A DNA stretch of 64,000 bases from Shinisaurus crocodilurus (Eukaryota; Chordata; Lepidosauria; Squamata; Shinisauridae), in contig CM037879.1 of the NCBI GenBank assembly GCA_021292165.1, positions 161,389,278 through 161,453,277 on the forward strand. Direction: 5' to 3'. A program made the position numbers and the translations under genes. The notes below the pieces were generated by a model that was not told the DNA's origin, ran no database searches, and saw nothing but the letters and a program-made list of their open reading frames with translations. Below are positions 21,840 through 32,696 of this stretch, piece by piece; position 1 is the first letter of the stretch; the number at the start of each line of letters is the position of its first letter.

Positions 21840-22636
21840 CAGGGGTCCTCAAACTTTTTAAACAGGGGGCCAGTTCATTGTCCCTCAGACTGTTGGGGGG
21901 CCGGACTATAGTTTGAAAAAAATATGAACGAATGGATCAAGTAAAAAAAAAAGGACCCGGGTCCTTTTTTTTTTTACCTGGTTAAATGGAAAGTTATTAT
22001 AAATTAATATTAAATTAATTATAAATTAATTTGCTGTCTAAAATTGAAATACATTAAATTTTAAAAAGGGATAGAAAGGCTTGATTTGCACACTGCACAT
22101 ATCTTATTTGTAGTGCAAAAAAAACAGGAAAAAACAATACAATATTTAAAGAAGGAGGCACAGCTGAGCCGGTGGTGGGGCGCAAGCTGCCCGGAGCCTG
22201 GCAGGGCAGGCGGCAGCGCCGTGGCCAGCATCTCCTCTGGTGGAGCCGGAAACATCTCCTTCTCCGAAAACTCTGGCTCGCGTACCTCTCTAGACTGGCT
22301 ACTGACTTTCCCAAATTTGAGCTGCTGCCGCCACCACCACAACTTGGGGCACTGGAGAGCAACCACGAACGGGAAACTTGGTGCCGAGCCATCCTCATTG
22401 AGGCACTCACGTGGGCTCATGTTGATGTCATGCCCCCTCCCCATTCTCCTCCCTCTTCCCCGAGCGGGAGCATCAGGCTGAGGCGCTACTCCTGTAGCGA
22501 AGCAGCAGCAACTTTTGCCTGAGGCAATTCCGTTCTCCACCGTGCGGGAAGAGTGCCTCTAGATCGGCCAGCCGGGCCAGATGAAAAGACATGCCAGGAC
22601 GGATGTGTCTCGCGGGCCATAGTTTGAGGACCCCTG
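21840..22636. mobile_element. hAT element, non-autonomous, with internal palindrome
   Basis: Perfect 15-bp terminal inverted repeats (caggggtcctcaaac) and an exact 8-bp target duplication ctgtagac (21832-21839 and 22637-22644) define a hAT insertion. Inside, 21941-21977 is a near-perfect palindrome: an A-run, ggacccgggtcc, a T-run. The right half (22160-22540) is GC-rich, with overlapping open frames on both strands that look like composition artefacts rather than transposase. Intact ends point to fairly recent movement. Confidence 0.95.
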
Positions 22637-22664
22637 CTGTAGACAGTTGGGTTTCCTTACCGTG

Positions 22665-22750
22665 GAATCCTATGCATGCCTACTTAGATGTAAGCCTTAC
22701 TGAATGTAGTGGGGCTTAACCCTGGGTAAGTGGGTATAGGTTTGCAGTCT
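22665..22750. repeat. Palindromic 80-bp MITE (gcaatcctatgca family)
   Basis: ggaatcctatgcatgcctac at the left and gtgggtataggtttgcagtc at the right, with the aagccttactgaatg/gtggggctta inner pair. Confidence 0.7.
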
Positions 22751-22969
22751 TAACTGAGAAAATTCATCAGTCAATGCAGATTTTAACTGGCTTTGATTTA
22801 GGGTCATCTAAGAGCATTTAAGACCAATTGCATGTTGTAAGCAATTTATGCACATCTCTCAGTTACAGCAGCAAATTTCAGCAAATTTAATTAGTGAAGA
22901 TAAACTACTGACTTCATTATATCTTCTAAAAATATCATCAGTTCAGAGATTGTAATATTCGTAATCTAG

Positions 22970-23455
22970 ACTCATTCCAGTTTTGGTTTCGACCTGGTTA
23001 CGGGACTGAATCAGCCTTGGTCACCCTGATGGATGACCTTATCAACAGAGGGACAGTGGGAGTGAGACCCTGTTAATACTGCTTGATCTCTCATCAGCTT
23101 TCGATACCATCATCAGCCATGGTATTCTGGATCGACTCCATGGGCTGGGCATTGGAGGCACTGTGTTACAGTGGTTCTGGTCTTACCTGCGGGGTCAATT
23201 TCAGAAAGCAACATTGGATGACTATTCCTTGGTCCCTTGGTAACTGAACGATGGGGTTCTGCAGGGTACCATCTTGTCCCCATTATCATAGAATCAAAGA
23301 GTAGAGTTGGGAGGGTCCTATAAGGCCATCAAGTCCAACCCCCTGCTCAATGCAGGAGGTTGTTTAACATCTATATGAAGCTGCTGGGAGTGGTCATAGG
23401 GGATTTGGAGCCAAGTGCCATCAGTAGGCTGATGACACACAGTTCTATCTGATGA
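22970..23455 (+). mobile_element. L2-type LINE reverse-transcriptase relic
   Basis: Broken plus-strand frames encode the fingers/palm of an L2-clade reverse transcriptase: FRPGYGTESALVTLMDDL at 22990-23040, LLDLSSAFDTI near 23085-23110, GLGIGGTVLQWF near 23145, then LSP before a nested insertion. After it come FNIYMK and, at 23428, ADDTQFYL. The base before ADD is in a TAG stop (23425-23427) where the catalytic FADD/YADD motif needs an aromatic codon, so the copy is catalytically dead. At least one frameshift precedes the LLDLSSAFD stretch. Endonuclease and 3' end are absent. Confidence 0.9.
23287..23361 (-). mobile_element. CR1-type 3' tail nested in the L2 relic
   Basis: atcatagaatcaaagagtag and ccatcaagtccaaccccctg form the reverse complement of the CR1 3' end, as also carried by the 5S-SINEs of this window. 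It interrupts the L2 frame between the codons for LSPL and LFN, so it is younger than the L2 copy. It could be a 5'-truncated 5S-SINE or a CR1 end. Confidence 0.8.
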
Positions 23456-24131
23456 CACACAGATATTAACTCCCCCCCCCCGCCGCCGCCGCCTTTTCAG
23501 AGCAGTAACTGCAGGTGCACAAATTTCCCCTCCATTTACTTCCCGGCCCTTAAATTGGCACACATTTCCCCTTCAGTTACTTCCCAGCTATTAAATTTGA
23601 GTATATTTCTGCAGTTTTTATAAAACTGTCAGGTAACCGCAGCAGTAAGTGCTCCAAAAAGGAGCTGCATAAAGTGGGGGGGGGGGGTTAATGTCTCTCC
23701 TTTCTTGAGTAGCTGCAGACTCAGGGAAGTGTTGAAAAGGTGGAGGACATTGAGAGCTCTCAGTTCAACACTTAAAAGTGACAGGATCATATTGCCAAGG
23801 AGGAGATATTGTCCCCCCACTTTTTGGTGCACCTACTTTTGCCACTTTTTTTGCCCTTTACTGGTGCTTTTCCATTGACAGCTAGGCAACTGTGCGCAAA
23901 TTAGCCCGTATACCGTTTCACCTTGTCAATCTGTTACCTAGGGCTCCTCACTGCTCCCTTTGACAGTTGAAACAGACAAGGAACTTGACCAAGCAAGACT
24001 ACACATATTGGATAGCTGTAAGTGCACACTTGTGCACTTGCAAAGGACCAGATTTTTTTTTTAAATTGCACAATTTTCAGGGGATGAAAAAATTAAAAAT
24101 AAAAATATTGCTCCAATTATGCTTTTTTGAG

Positions 24132-24170
<39 letters not shown>

Positions 24171-24290
24171 CCAAGGAACAAGTCATGGTCCTTCCAAAGT
24201 GCCATTTTGGCATTGGTGGAAGGGCAGTCACCAGCAAGACCATGAAAGCGACAAGCAGGAGGGTTTGCCATTCTTGTCCAGTGGCTTCAT
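23456..24290. other. Unassigned sequence with a (CA)n microsatellite
   Basis: No gene seen. There is a C-rich/CCG tract at 23470-23493, a poly-G run near 23678, and the dinucleotide repeat described separately. Confidence 0.4.
24134..24166. repeat. (CA)n microsatellite
   Basis: About 16 uninterrupted CA units. Confidence 0.97.
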
Positions 24291-24291
24291 A

Positions 24292-24537
24292 GCTGTTCCT
24301 GACAACCCATGATGAAGTCGCCCTGCAGGTTCGGATGATACAACAACCCATCATGGGCAAGAACAACCCTAAAACAAGCCATCATGGGCAAGAACAACCC
24401 TAAAACAAGCCATAGGTCCACAGGGTGGCTTGTTCATGAAAAATAATCCACCCTGCAGAAACTGCACTGGGTTCGGAGGACATGAGAACTCACCATGGCT
24501 GGCTACCCATGGTGGGTTGTCGTGTCAGGCGAACCAC
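24292..24537. mobile_element. Candidate MITE with a 31-bp tandem duplication
   Basis: The left ttcctgacaacccatgatg is loosely mirrored by tgggttgtcgtgtcaggcga at the right. Inside, two identical 31-bp units lie at 24348-24378 and 24379-24409, beginning ccatcatgggcaagaac. Family unknown. Confidence 0.45.
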
Positions 24538-24690
24538 ATCTATATGTGGATACCATCTGCAGAGCTGAATGCCTGTTTCTGTTATCATAATGGCACTTTC
24601 CTAGCTTCCATGATCATGGATATGGCTTCAGGATGCTGGTTGTGACTTTACTGTCCCTTTTCACCTGGTGGTAACTAGGGAGACACTGTA

Positions 24691-24922
24691 GCCAGTGTGG
24701 CATAGTGGTTACAGTGTCGGACTGGGACTCGGGAGATCCGGGTCCTAGTCCCCACTCGGCCATAAAACTCACTGGGTGACTTTGGGCCAGTCACTGACTC
24801 TCAGCCTAACCTACCTCACAGGGTTGTTGTGAGGATAAAGTGGAGAGGAGGAGGAGGAGGATTATGTAAGCCGCCTTGGGTTCCTTTCAGGAAAAAAGGT
24901 GGGGTATAAATATAATAAATAA
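24691..24922 (+). mobile_element. CORE-SINE (MIR-like, tRNA-derived), well preserved
   Basis: The tRNA-like head has box A (gtggcatagtggttacagtg) and box B (gggtcctagtccc). The MIR-like core follows (cactgggtgactttgggcc; cctcacagggttgttgtgag), then an L2-like 3' end (gccgccttgggttcc, ggggtataaatataataaat). The intact boxes and core suggest recent activity by RNA polymerase III and L2-type machinery. Confidence 0.93.
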
Positions 24923-25332
24923 CATGTAGCTTGGGCCTTAGTGTCGGTACTAACTCAATGGGAAGATTTTTTTAAAATGCAAACATCATGTGACATTTAG
25001 AAACCACTGCTGTCCATTCCTTTGAGAAGCAACGGCTGGAGAAAGACATGCTAATTGCCTTAATTAACCATCTTAATTTGGCCAGGGAGACACTGCAGTT
25101 CCAAAAGAATTCCAAAACGCATTTTGAGCTGGGTAAGAATGCAATGCGACACATCTAGGGTCATACTGATAACAGGCTGCTGTTCTTAAGGTGGGGCATA
25201 TATTTCTACACATATATGCTGAACAAATGTGAACCTGCAAACATTTACATAAAGACTTTTAAAAATGCTCTTTCCTTGGGTGACTATGGAGGCGGGTAGC
25301 GCCAGTGATGTAGTGGAGGAGCCAGGTCTTGC
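24923..25332. other. Unassigned, homeodomain-site-rich patch
   Basis: At 25049-25078 three TAAT-type sites occur close together (gctaattgccttaattaacc, then cttaattt). This may be a regulatory element or chance in AT-rich DNA. No gene recognised. Confidence 0.35.
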
Positions 25333-25837
25333 AGATCTCTGCCTCTTCTCAAAGCCTCTCCCGTTCCAGGAGATCAAATCCTTTGCCTGTTTCCAGTAGC
25401 ATGGGAATAGGCTTTAGACGTGGTGAATAAGTCACTCCAATAACTCAGCGTACACAACAACACTTTACTTATTATATTAGGGTATTTACATAATAGAGCA
25501 GTTATATTCAAAAGCAAGTATGATAAAATTAAACAGACAAATAACACAAGGTTCTCTAGCTTAACTTCAGACTACCTCTCTCCTCTGCAGTCAGTCTCTC
25601 TCTCCTCCTAGCTGACCACACCCCACACATATATAGCCTTCCCAGGATTGGAAGGTTATAACCATGTGACCTTGAACAGGATAAATAATTCTTAACTTCT
25701 ATTGGGTGAACTAAAACTCACAAATGCCCCCTCCCATCCTGAAATGTTTGGGCCTTCAGGCTTCAACTAATTTAGGGAAGTGTTTGGGCCTACAGGCTTC
25801 AACAAACTTAAGCCTGTGTAGGCCTCAATCCTTCACA
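25333..25837 (-). mobile_element. LTR, second copy of the 13-kb family
   Basis: Closely matches the 13252-13814 LTR from agatctctgcctcttctc through cctcaatccttcaca, the TGTGAAGG end being at 25837. A minus-strand TATA-like site (ctatatat) is at 25628-25635, and an AATAAGTAAAG-type polyadenylation region near 25465. The low-coordinate end diverges from the other copy before 25333 and no target duplication was found, so this copy is truncated or rearranged there. Confidence 0.85.
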
Positions 25838-26372
25838 CAGGGATGCTGACTTCATCTGCTGCCACCTCTCTCAGAATTCCCTGCTCCCTCTGCACTTAAC
25901 TGCAATCCTCACATTGGCTGTAAAGAAATGAATTTTCCCAGCAACAATATATTGTTTCCTGTTGTAGTGCAAAGTATTTTGGGGTGGCTTGGTCATGAAT
26001 GGGCAATTAAGACTCATTGGATTTACAAAAGGCCTGGTCCTGGCAGAGATGAAAACTACTAGAATGGGTTTGTTGATATGGATCAACACAGTTTTGGACT
26101 GTCCTGGGGGGCATGGCTATGGGGACTGCCCTGCTGAGAGCCTGCACTTCAAAATCCACCACTACACCACTGGGTAATGCAGCGCAGTTTGCAGTCTCTT
26201 AGTTGCAGTCCACCTCTGAAATCAGAAGTAACAAGGTGGGGACCCTGAAGCAATGGAGTCAGGCAGGCCATAATAACGGACAGTGTTGGGAAAGGCTTAA
26301 ACTGAGCACCGATTCATTCCTTGAACATGAGAAATAATAAAAAGGAGGGCCTCTGAGCAAATGTGGTATGGA
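25838..26372. other. Unassigned sequence
   Basis: No gene or recognised repeat. Confidence 0.4.
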
Positions 26373-26617
26373 TTTTATTTATTTATTTATTTATTTATAT
26401 TTATGCCCCACTTTTTTTCCTGCAAGGAACCCAAGGCAGCTTACATAAACCTCCTCCTCCTCTCCATTTTATCCTCACAACAACCCTGTGAGGAAGGTTA
26501 GGCTGAGAGTCAGTGACTGGCCCAAAGTCACCCAGTGAGTTTCATGGCTGAGCGGGGACTAGAACCCGGATCTCCCGAGTCCCAGTCCAACACTCTCACC
26601 ACTACGCCACACTGGTG
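26373..26617 (-). mobile_element. CORE-SINE (MIR-like, tRNA-derived), well preserved
   Basis: Full-length on the minus strand: a (TTTA)n tail from 26373, the L2-like end, the MIR-like core (cacaacaaccctgtgagg; gtcacccagtgagtttcatg), and a head with box B (ctagaacccggatc) and box A (accactacgccacactgg). Confidence 0.93.
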
Positions 26618-26831
26618 TAGTAGATTCACTACTAAATCTAGGGTGTGGTGTGATGTATGCAAGGCATCCAGTCGTAGTATCTATCTATTTGGAACATAAC
26701 TGCTGGGCCCAGGGAATCTACACATGGGAGACAAGTAGAAGGAATAGGGGAGAAAAGAAGAGAAAGGAGCAGCCCTCAGGAATGAAGCCAAGCACTGGTA
26801 AGGGAGCTGCCACCCAGTCTCCTGCCCTGAC

Positions 26832-27000
26832 TAGGGATGGCCAGAACAATCAAGCCTGATCTTGTCAAGGCTCTAGTTTATCCACTGCCAAGCTCATTCC
26901 GTCCTGGTTTCTGTATGGGGTTTTTCCGCACACAGAAAATTGTATGTATTTGTGTGCATATTTTTCAAATGTACACATTTTTGTACACATGCCCACATTG
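26832..27000. mobile_element. TAGGGATG hAT family, left half
   Basis: Starts tagggatggccagaac, with interior text (tgcatatttttcaaatgtac) resembling the complete copy at 11115-11531. The right end is not found, so it is partial. Confidence 0.5.
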
Positions 27001-27800
27001 ACTAAAGGAGGAGAGGACATCAGCAGTATCCATTCCACAGGCGCAACGAGGAAATTGGATCCAACCCTAAATCAGGTAGGAGTTTGTCTGTGTGTTTCGT
27101 GTGCTGCTATCACAACTTCCAGCAGGACTTAAGCTCAACTCCACCACCTCTGTCTCCAATGGGAGATGACAGTAGTGGGAAATAGGTCTCACAAGTAATT
27201 ACCTGCTTAGTAAGAGGGGGGGGGTGCAGACTGGGTGCTCCCAAACTCAGTTCCACCGCCCTCTCCTTCCCTCCCTCTTCCTAATCAGCATAATTAGAGG
27301 CTTCTCATGCACATGCACCTTATGTGCAAATGAACACTTTTCTTGTAATTAAAATTCCAGCTTCTGACCTTTGGTCGTTCTTTTAAACTGGGATTTGATA
27401 TGATTATTGTTGTGTCAATGCTCACAGCCTGCCTCTCACAGAGACCTCAGTGAAGTCAATCTCTGGCCCTGGTACCCAGTTAATTGTGCCTAAAGGGAAC
27501 CTGGCAGGGCTGAGAAACCAATAATTCAGATTTAATAGTGAGAAATAAAAAGGTCAGCTTGTATAAAATACAAGCATTCATTTTGTTTAGAATTGTGGCT
27601 TGAACATTTCTAGCCAAAACTGCATGGGAAAAGCTTTAAATATATCTCAATGGTAGCCCAAATATACAATAGGGCCCAAACTGGCCTGCTGCATTCTGCT
27701 AACTGGGCTTTGTCAAAAGCTGGATTTGCTGACAGAGAATTGGGAAAGTCTCTTTCCAAAGGCTGCCTAAGAAAGCCAGACAACATACCAAAAAAATTAA
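27001..27800. other. Unassigned sequence
   Basis: The 27340-27560 part looks unique, AT-rich and free of repeat signatures. It could be conserved non-coding DNA, but this cannot be judged from one sequence. A poly-G run is at 27219. Confidence 0.35.
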
Positions 27801-27928
27801 GGTTGGATGGATCCGGACTTAGTCATGCTTATAGTAGACCTACTGAAATCAATGGGACTTGAGACTACCTTAAGTCCCATTGATTTCAATGGACCTACTC
27901 TAAGCATGACAAACTCTAGATCCAACCC
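27801..27928. repeat. Large perfect-type palindrome, MITE
   Basis: Arms of about 58 bp run from ggttggatggatccggactt inward to gaaatcaatgggactt, then inverse (aagtcccattgatttc) out to ctagatccaacc. The short loop is gagactacctt. A related, more decayed copy is at 59888-59986. It may form a cruciform. Confidence 0.85.
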
Positions 27929-28760
27929 ATTAATTTCTCTGAGTTGGTAATACTTTCATAGTAGTAGATCTATACTGGATCTGTCTGTCAAGTCAAGATC
28001 AAATGCTTATGTGGTCCCCCTAGGTGCCCTCTACCTTACCTGGGGCTTTGTAGAGATGAATTAAAGAGTTGAAGCTCAATTCAAGGGATTTTATATCCCA
28101 GCAGTCTGATGGGTAGTTCTTCCCACACACATTTTTCTTCACACAGTACAGTATCTAATGAAACCAGAAGCGTACATATTATTGAATAGTACATAAAGTG
28201 GAGTTTTTTATCCAATCTTTTTTCCCCTTTTGACAGATAGCATAGTTCTACTTTCTCTCATTTATGAACATTTTTCTCGAATGAACTATGAATAATTAAA
28301 ATCTAACTCCATTTGGCCTTTTATTTTCCTTAATTGAAGAAATTAAAGATGTATGTGCTAAGGATGTATGCACTAAGACTTCAAGGACAGCGTACAAAAA
28401 TATATACATTATTTTATTCAGACAGCATGCTTTAACAGTGAGGTGCATTTAAAACAAAATTCCTTATCCAGTGTGGCAAATTAACCAAATAAAAGCAATT
28501 TTGTCTGACTTGATATGCCAGAACATAAGAATTCAAGATAGGGCATACCAACAGCTACATCAATACAATCTTTCAAAGCATAATTGTCTGGACAACCTAT
28601 ACATTTTTTACATATGTGGGACTCCAATCTGCACAGAGCTCTCTCATGTACAACAGCTTCCTCTTTCTTAATGGAGGGGGCACCTCTCCATGCAAAAAGA
28701 GATGAAGGCAAGGAGTTGCTACATCCATTGAAATAAATGAGCATAAAAGCTCCATGTGTG
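27929..28760. other. Unassigned sequence
   Basis: AT-rich; no gene or repeat recognised. Confidence 0.4.
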
Positions 28761-28768
28761 CTTTAGAG

Positions 28769-29199
28769 CAGGAGTGCACAACCTGTGGCCAGGGGCCGCA
28801 TGCAGCCCTCCAAAGCCTTAACTGCAGATACCCCAAGCCCAGCTCACCACCATTGCCAATTTACCATTAATTGTACCATTACTACAAGTTATGCAGATCG
28901 CTCTTTCCAGTGAGGAAAGAGTAATCTGTATGAGGATCCCTGGGGGTGGGAGCAGAAAGCCTTCTGTACTGGGATCTCTGGGGGAGGCTGGACTCTGGAG
29001 AGAAGGCTCTCACTTCACTTCCACCCCTGCTGATCCTCATACAAATTACTCTTTCTCTACTGCTGCTAGCAGTGAGGGAAGAGTGACCTGTTTCAGGATC
29101 TCTAGCATGTGTGTGCATCTGTGCCTGTGTGTGCATGCCCCTCACCCCTGAGCCAGCATCGTATGTAGCCCTCAGGGCTGAAAAGATTGTGTACTCCTG
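28769..29199. mobile_element. hAT-type MITE, 431 bp
   Basis: Terminal inverted repeats caggagtgcacaacctg and gattgtgtactcctg. An exact 8-bp target duplication ctttagag lies at 28761-28768 and 29200-29207. Internal related segments agtgaggaaagagtaatctg and agtgagggaagagtgacctg repeat each other. Non-coding. Confidence 0.93.
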
Positions 29200-29524
29200 C
29201 TTTAGAGTATGCATGGGCTTTGGACTTGGGCAAATGTAATTTCAATACTACAGCAATAATATACATGTTAAGGTCCAGAGCATTAGCATGCCTCTCCCAC
29301 ATGCCCCAACCTTGCTTTGCTTTCCCCCTTATTTTAATACTCCCCAAAAATTGTTGGGGCAAATTAAGAGATATAAAAATACCTATGAACACTCAAGTTT
29401 AGATTCAGCATGGAAGTTGGACCTAGCTCCTGCAAGGTCAACACTGCTTCACACATTACAGAACTTCAGTATGGTGTGTACTTCCAAGGACAAATGAATG
29501 TGAAACTCACATGATCAGGTGACA

Positions 29525-29715
29525 TTCAATGTCACACAAGCAGACTTCCCCTTCCTCTCCTCCTCTGCTCCTCCATGTCCCCTCCAAGTCTGGTCCAGAG
29601 AGTCCCCCAACTCTCTGGAACAGATTTGAGGAGCTCAGGTGGGAGAAGAAATTTGTTCAGCCAGTGCTGTCCATTCCATTGGCAGACGAACACAGTTGGA
29701 TACAACCCATGTCAT
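29525..29715 (-). repeat. Unclassified dispersed repeat, copy A
   Basis: Reverse complement begins gggttgtatccaactgtgtt and runs through gccaatggaatggacagcac. It aligns by eye with 51775-51985 and more weakly with 58928-59112. No ends or coding capacity identified. Confidence 0.5.
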
Positions 29716-29964
29716 CTTACATGTAAAGATGTAATTGTGTGCTGGAAACCTGTGATTGGCCATGGCTTTCCAGAATATTTACACCATGAAAATGAGCAGC
29801 AAATCCACTTCAAACGTAAGATAGCCACACATTATAATCAACCTATCTAAGGAACTGCCTGTCTCATTATGAACCTGCCCACTAAGAGTGAGATCTGAAG
29901 ACGAACTTTCAGATAATGGCTCTTGAGGATGCCATTATCTGAAAAAGCCCATTGGTTGGGAACA

Positions 29965-30210
29965 TGTGTGGCTCCCAAACTGTGGAATACACTGCCTCAA
30001 GAACTATGATTGGCTCCCATTCTCCTGGTTTTTAGAAAAGTGTGAAGACACATGTAGCTGTTTTAATGTTTTACTGTTTTTAATGTTCTTTTTTTATTAT
30101 TATTGTGTTAAGATTTTATTATTTTAAATTGTTGTACATCCCCTTGATGGCTTTTTATCAAACAAGATGGCATATAAATATTAATATATAGTAATAAATA
30201 CAGATGTTGC
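29965..30210 (+). mobile_element. L2-type LINE 3' end
   Basis: Begins with a decayed APKLWNTLPQE-like coding end (gctcccaaactgtggaatac), then a T-rich 3' UTR and the L2-type terminus (gttgtacatccccttgatgg; atggcatataaatattaata). Confidence 0.75.
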
Positions 30211-30211
30211 A

Positions 30212-31629
30212 TTGTGTTAATTCCTATTCAAAAGTGACAAACAAGTAGGAATTGTGTTAAGATGTGATGCTTATTGGGTGATATATTTTACCTGTTCCGA
30301 TTACGCTCTCATTGATCACAGTCATTCCAAATAGACTAAGGTGATACATCGCTTGTAGCCACTACATTTACTTTGACAGCTTTTCCAATATTGGTTGCAA
30401 AGCTCCTAGGGAAATATGAATTTGATTTCTGTTGTTAGCCATCACTGCTGTATATAACTGAACAGTATATACTAAAACATTTCTACAGCAGAACTACCTA
30501 GGACTTTGTTGTAAAAAATGCACTGAAGTTGCTAAGTGATGGCAATGTACTTGTCTGTTATGTGTCATTTCACAAAGTCAAGTGCTTAAAAGCAAGAAAA
30601 CCAATGGCTGAAAACATCATAAATCTTGCAGGACTTACCGTACATGATGTACAAAGGCACATTATTTTTTGCCAAATATAATGGATTTTACATGCCTCAT
30701 GCCACAAATCTTACAATCTTTCTTAAACTCCACCTTCAGAATCTCACCCTCTATTTGTTTGTGTTTTAACAATTATAACATGAATCATTACAACATTGTA
30801 AAATTATGGACCTTTATTCCCTCTGCCACAACTGTTACTAATGCTTATGCCAGGTGCACATAGAAATAAAATGCTGAAATCCCCCCCCCCCCGAAAATGC
30901 ATATGAGGTTTGCACCAAGCAAACCATCTGAGTCTACCTAATTGCTCTATCCTCTGATCTTGGTTTCTCCTCCCTTTATTATCTACAATGTAAAGCTAAC
31001 TTGGTTACAGGTTTGCAATATGCAGCCTTATGTGTTTGGGGAATTATTGTTATATCCTTTTTCTTCAGTGTGTAGTCCTGGTTTTATTATTTTTATAAAA
31101 CAATACAAAGGGTTTTTAAAAACATATTTCCCTAGACTGTTTTCCTAACAGCTTGTGGGTTGCTAAGCCTTCTGAACTTCCACTGCAGTTAATACTATTG
31201 TTACACGCACCCCAATTCTCCAAGTGGCCAGGAGATTCAGTGTTGGAGCTCCTACTCAGGTTTGTTTTCCTTTGGAATGAGGTCACAGGAGGCTTACTGG
31301 TGCCTCATAATATCCATGCTTATTTACAAACATATAGGTTGAACATAGGTGGAGGTACAACCTTTACACTCCAACAGATGTCTCAAAATTCACGGCTCCT
31401 ACATCAGATTTCTGGAGCACCCTATGATACCTCCAGATCCAATTCAACTCTCCGCTTCTTCTCAATCTGCCTTTCTCCAAACTGAATTTTCTTCACATAC
31501 ACACAGCTTGATGATATCATCCTCAACCTAGGGAGTGGGAAGGGAAGCCCCCCTTGGAACAGTCCCTGGCTATTTGCTTGTCATTCAAAAGGCCAGCTAT
31601 TGAGAGCCATCAGCTAATTTCCCAAACAA
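30212..31629. other. Unassigned sequence
   Basis: No gene or repeat recognised; a poly-C run is at 30881-30890. Open frames at 31153-31485 have no motif. Confidence 0.4.
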
Positions 31630-31850
31630 AGGGAGCCAGCCACTTTGCCAGGAACCAGCATAGGACTCAGGAGATCTGGGTTCTATTCCCCACTTGGCCA
31701 TGAAGCTCACTGGGTGACTTTGGGTCAGTCACTGACTCTCAGCCTAACCTACCTCACAGGATTGTTGTGAGGATAAAATGGAGAAGGATCATGTAAGCTG
31801 TCTTGGGTTCCTTGGAGGGGGAAAAGGCTATAAATGTAATAAAATTAATT
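31630..31850 (+). mobile_element. CORE-SINE (MIR-like), damaged head
   Basis: The core (cactgggtgactttgggtca; cctcacaggattgttgtgag) and the L2-like end are clear. The box A region is degraded and shortened. Confidence 0.85.
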
Positions 31851-32199
31851 AACCTAAACAAGTCCAAGGCTCTAATCAGGTATTCCTCAAGTAACCTACA
31901 CTGATAGAAAATCCATTCCCAGAAAGAGTCAAGAATCAAAGTTCACCCCAAGAGGTCATCCAGCCCAACCTCCAATCCCATAACAATGTAACAAGGGTCT
32001 GATGCACCAGAGTAGTAAGAATATAATTGATTTCTTTCCATCCTTAGCCCACTGAGGAGAAACGCTACTTTATTTTCTTGGAAGAGGTTGTTGTCTATTT
32101 TGTGAATTTTCTTATTTGTTTTACAGCACTGCTGCTACTCATTCACTGCATTTATATCCTGCCCTTCTTCCATGGGAAGGGCTGTCTCCCCAGTGCTGC
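31851..32199. other. Unassigned sequence
   Basis: Nothing recognised beyond a short L2-tail-like piece (gcatttatatcctgccctt) at 32148-32166. Confidence 0.35.
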
Positions 32200-32525
32200 C
32201 TTCAGGTTTCTGAGGACCTTTGGGCAAGACACCCTCAATGTGCTCCTTCTCACTGCCATTGTCACCAGCTGCTGCTATTGCTCCTCATCTTCCTTCTCAT
32301 CATTGCTACTGTTTGCTTGACAGGCAGAGAGCCGGTGAGCAAATAGGCAGAGGCATCTGCTGCTGCTGCTCCTTCTCACCTCCTCCATTGTCTGGGCCAG
32401 GGTCAGAGGCAGGTGAACACCCAGGTTATAACGATGAACAGTTGTGAGTCCAGGAGGCCCTTATCAGTGGGCCTAGGCAGGTGCCCAACTATGCCTACCC
32501 TTGACGCAGGCCCTCGGGGTCCCAT
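32200..32525. repeat. Unclassified dispersed repeat, copy 1
   Basis: Shares collinear blocks with 55840-56195: gggcaagacaccctcaatg, cattgtcaccag, tcatcattgctac, gttataacgatgaa-type, cagtgggcc, caggtgcccaactatgccta and cccttgac. No known family recognised and no terminal repeats seen. Confidence 0.6.
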
Positions 32526-32696
32526 CCATGCACTCATCCAATCTAGCCTTGCTTGGCTTCAGCATCTTCTGCATTCAGACCACACCTACCTCCTGTGCAC
32601 TTTGAAACATTCCAAACCTTCTTCCAGCTGTTTTTAGCTTTTTCCTTGCTGCACCATCATCATCACTAGTCATTTGGGCACCGTTCAGATGGCTTT

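Noticed and set aside
22054..22540. Overlapping 116-159 codon frames on both strands
   Set aside because: They lie inside a proven hAT element, in its GC-rich half; frames are open on both strands and show no transposase motif.
24348..24409. CRISPR-like repeat
   Set aside because: Just two directly adjacent units without spacers in vertebrate DNA.
24679..24760. Functional tRNA gene
   Set aside because: Box A and box B belong to a CORE-SINE head; no cloverleaf 3' half follows.
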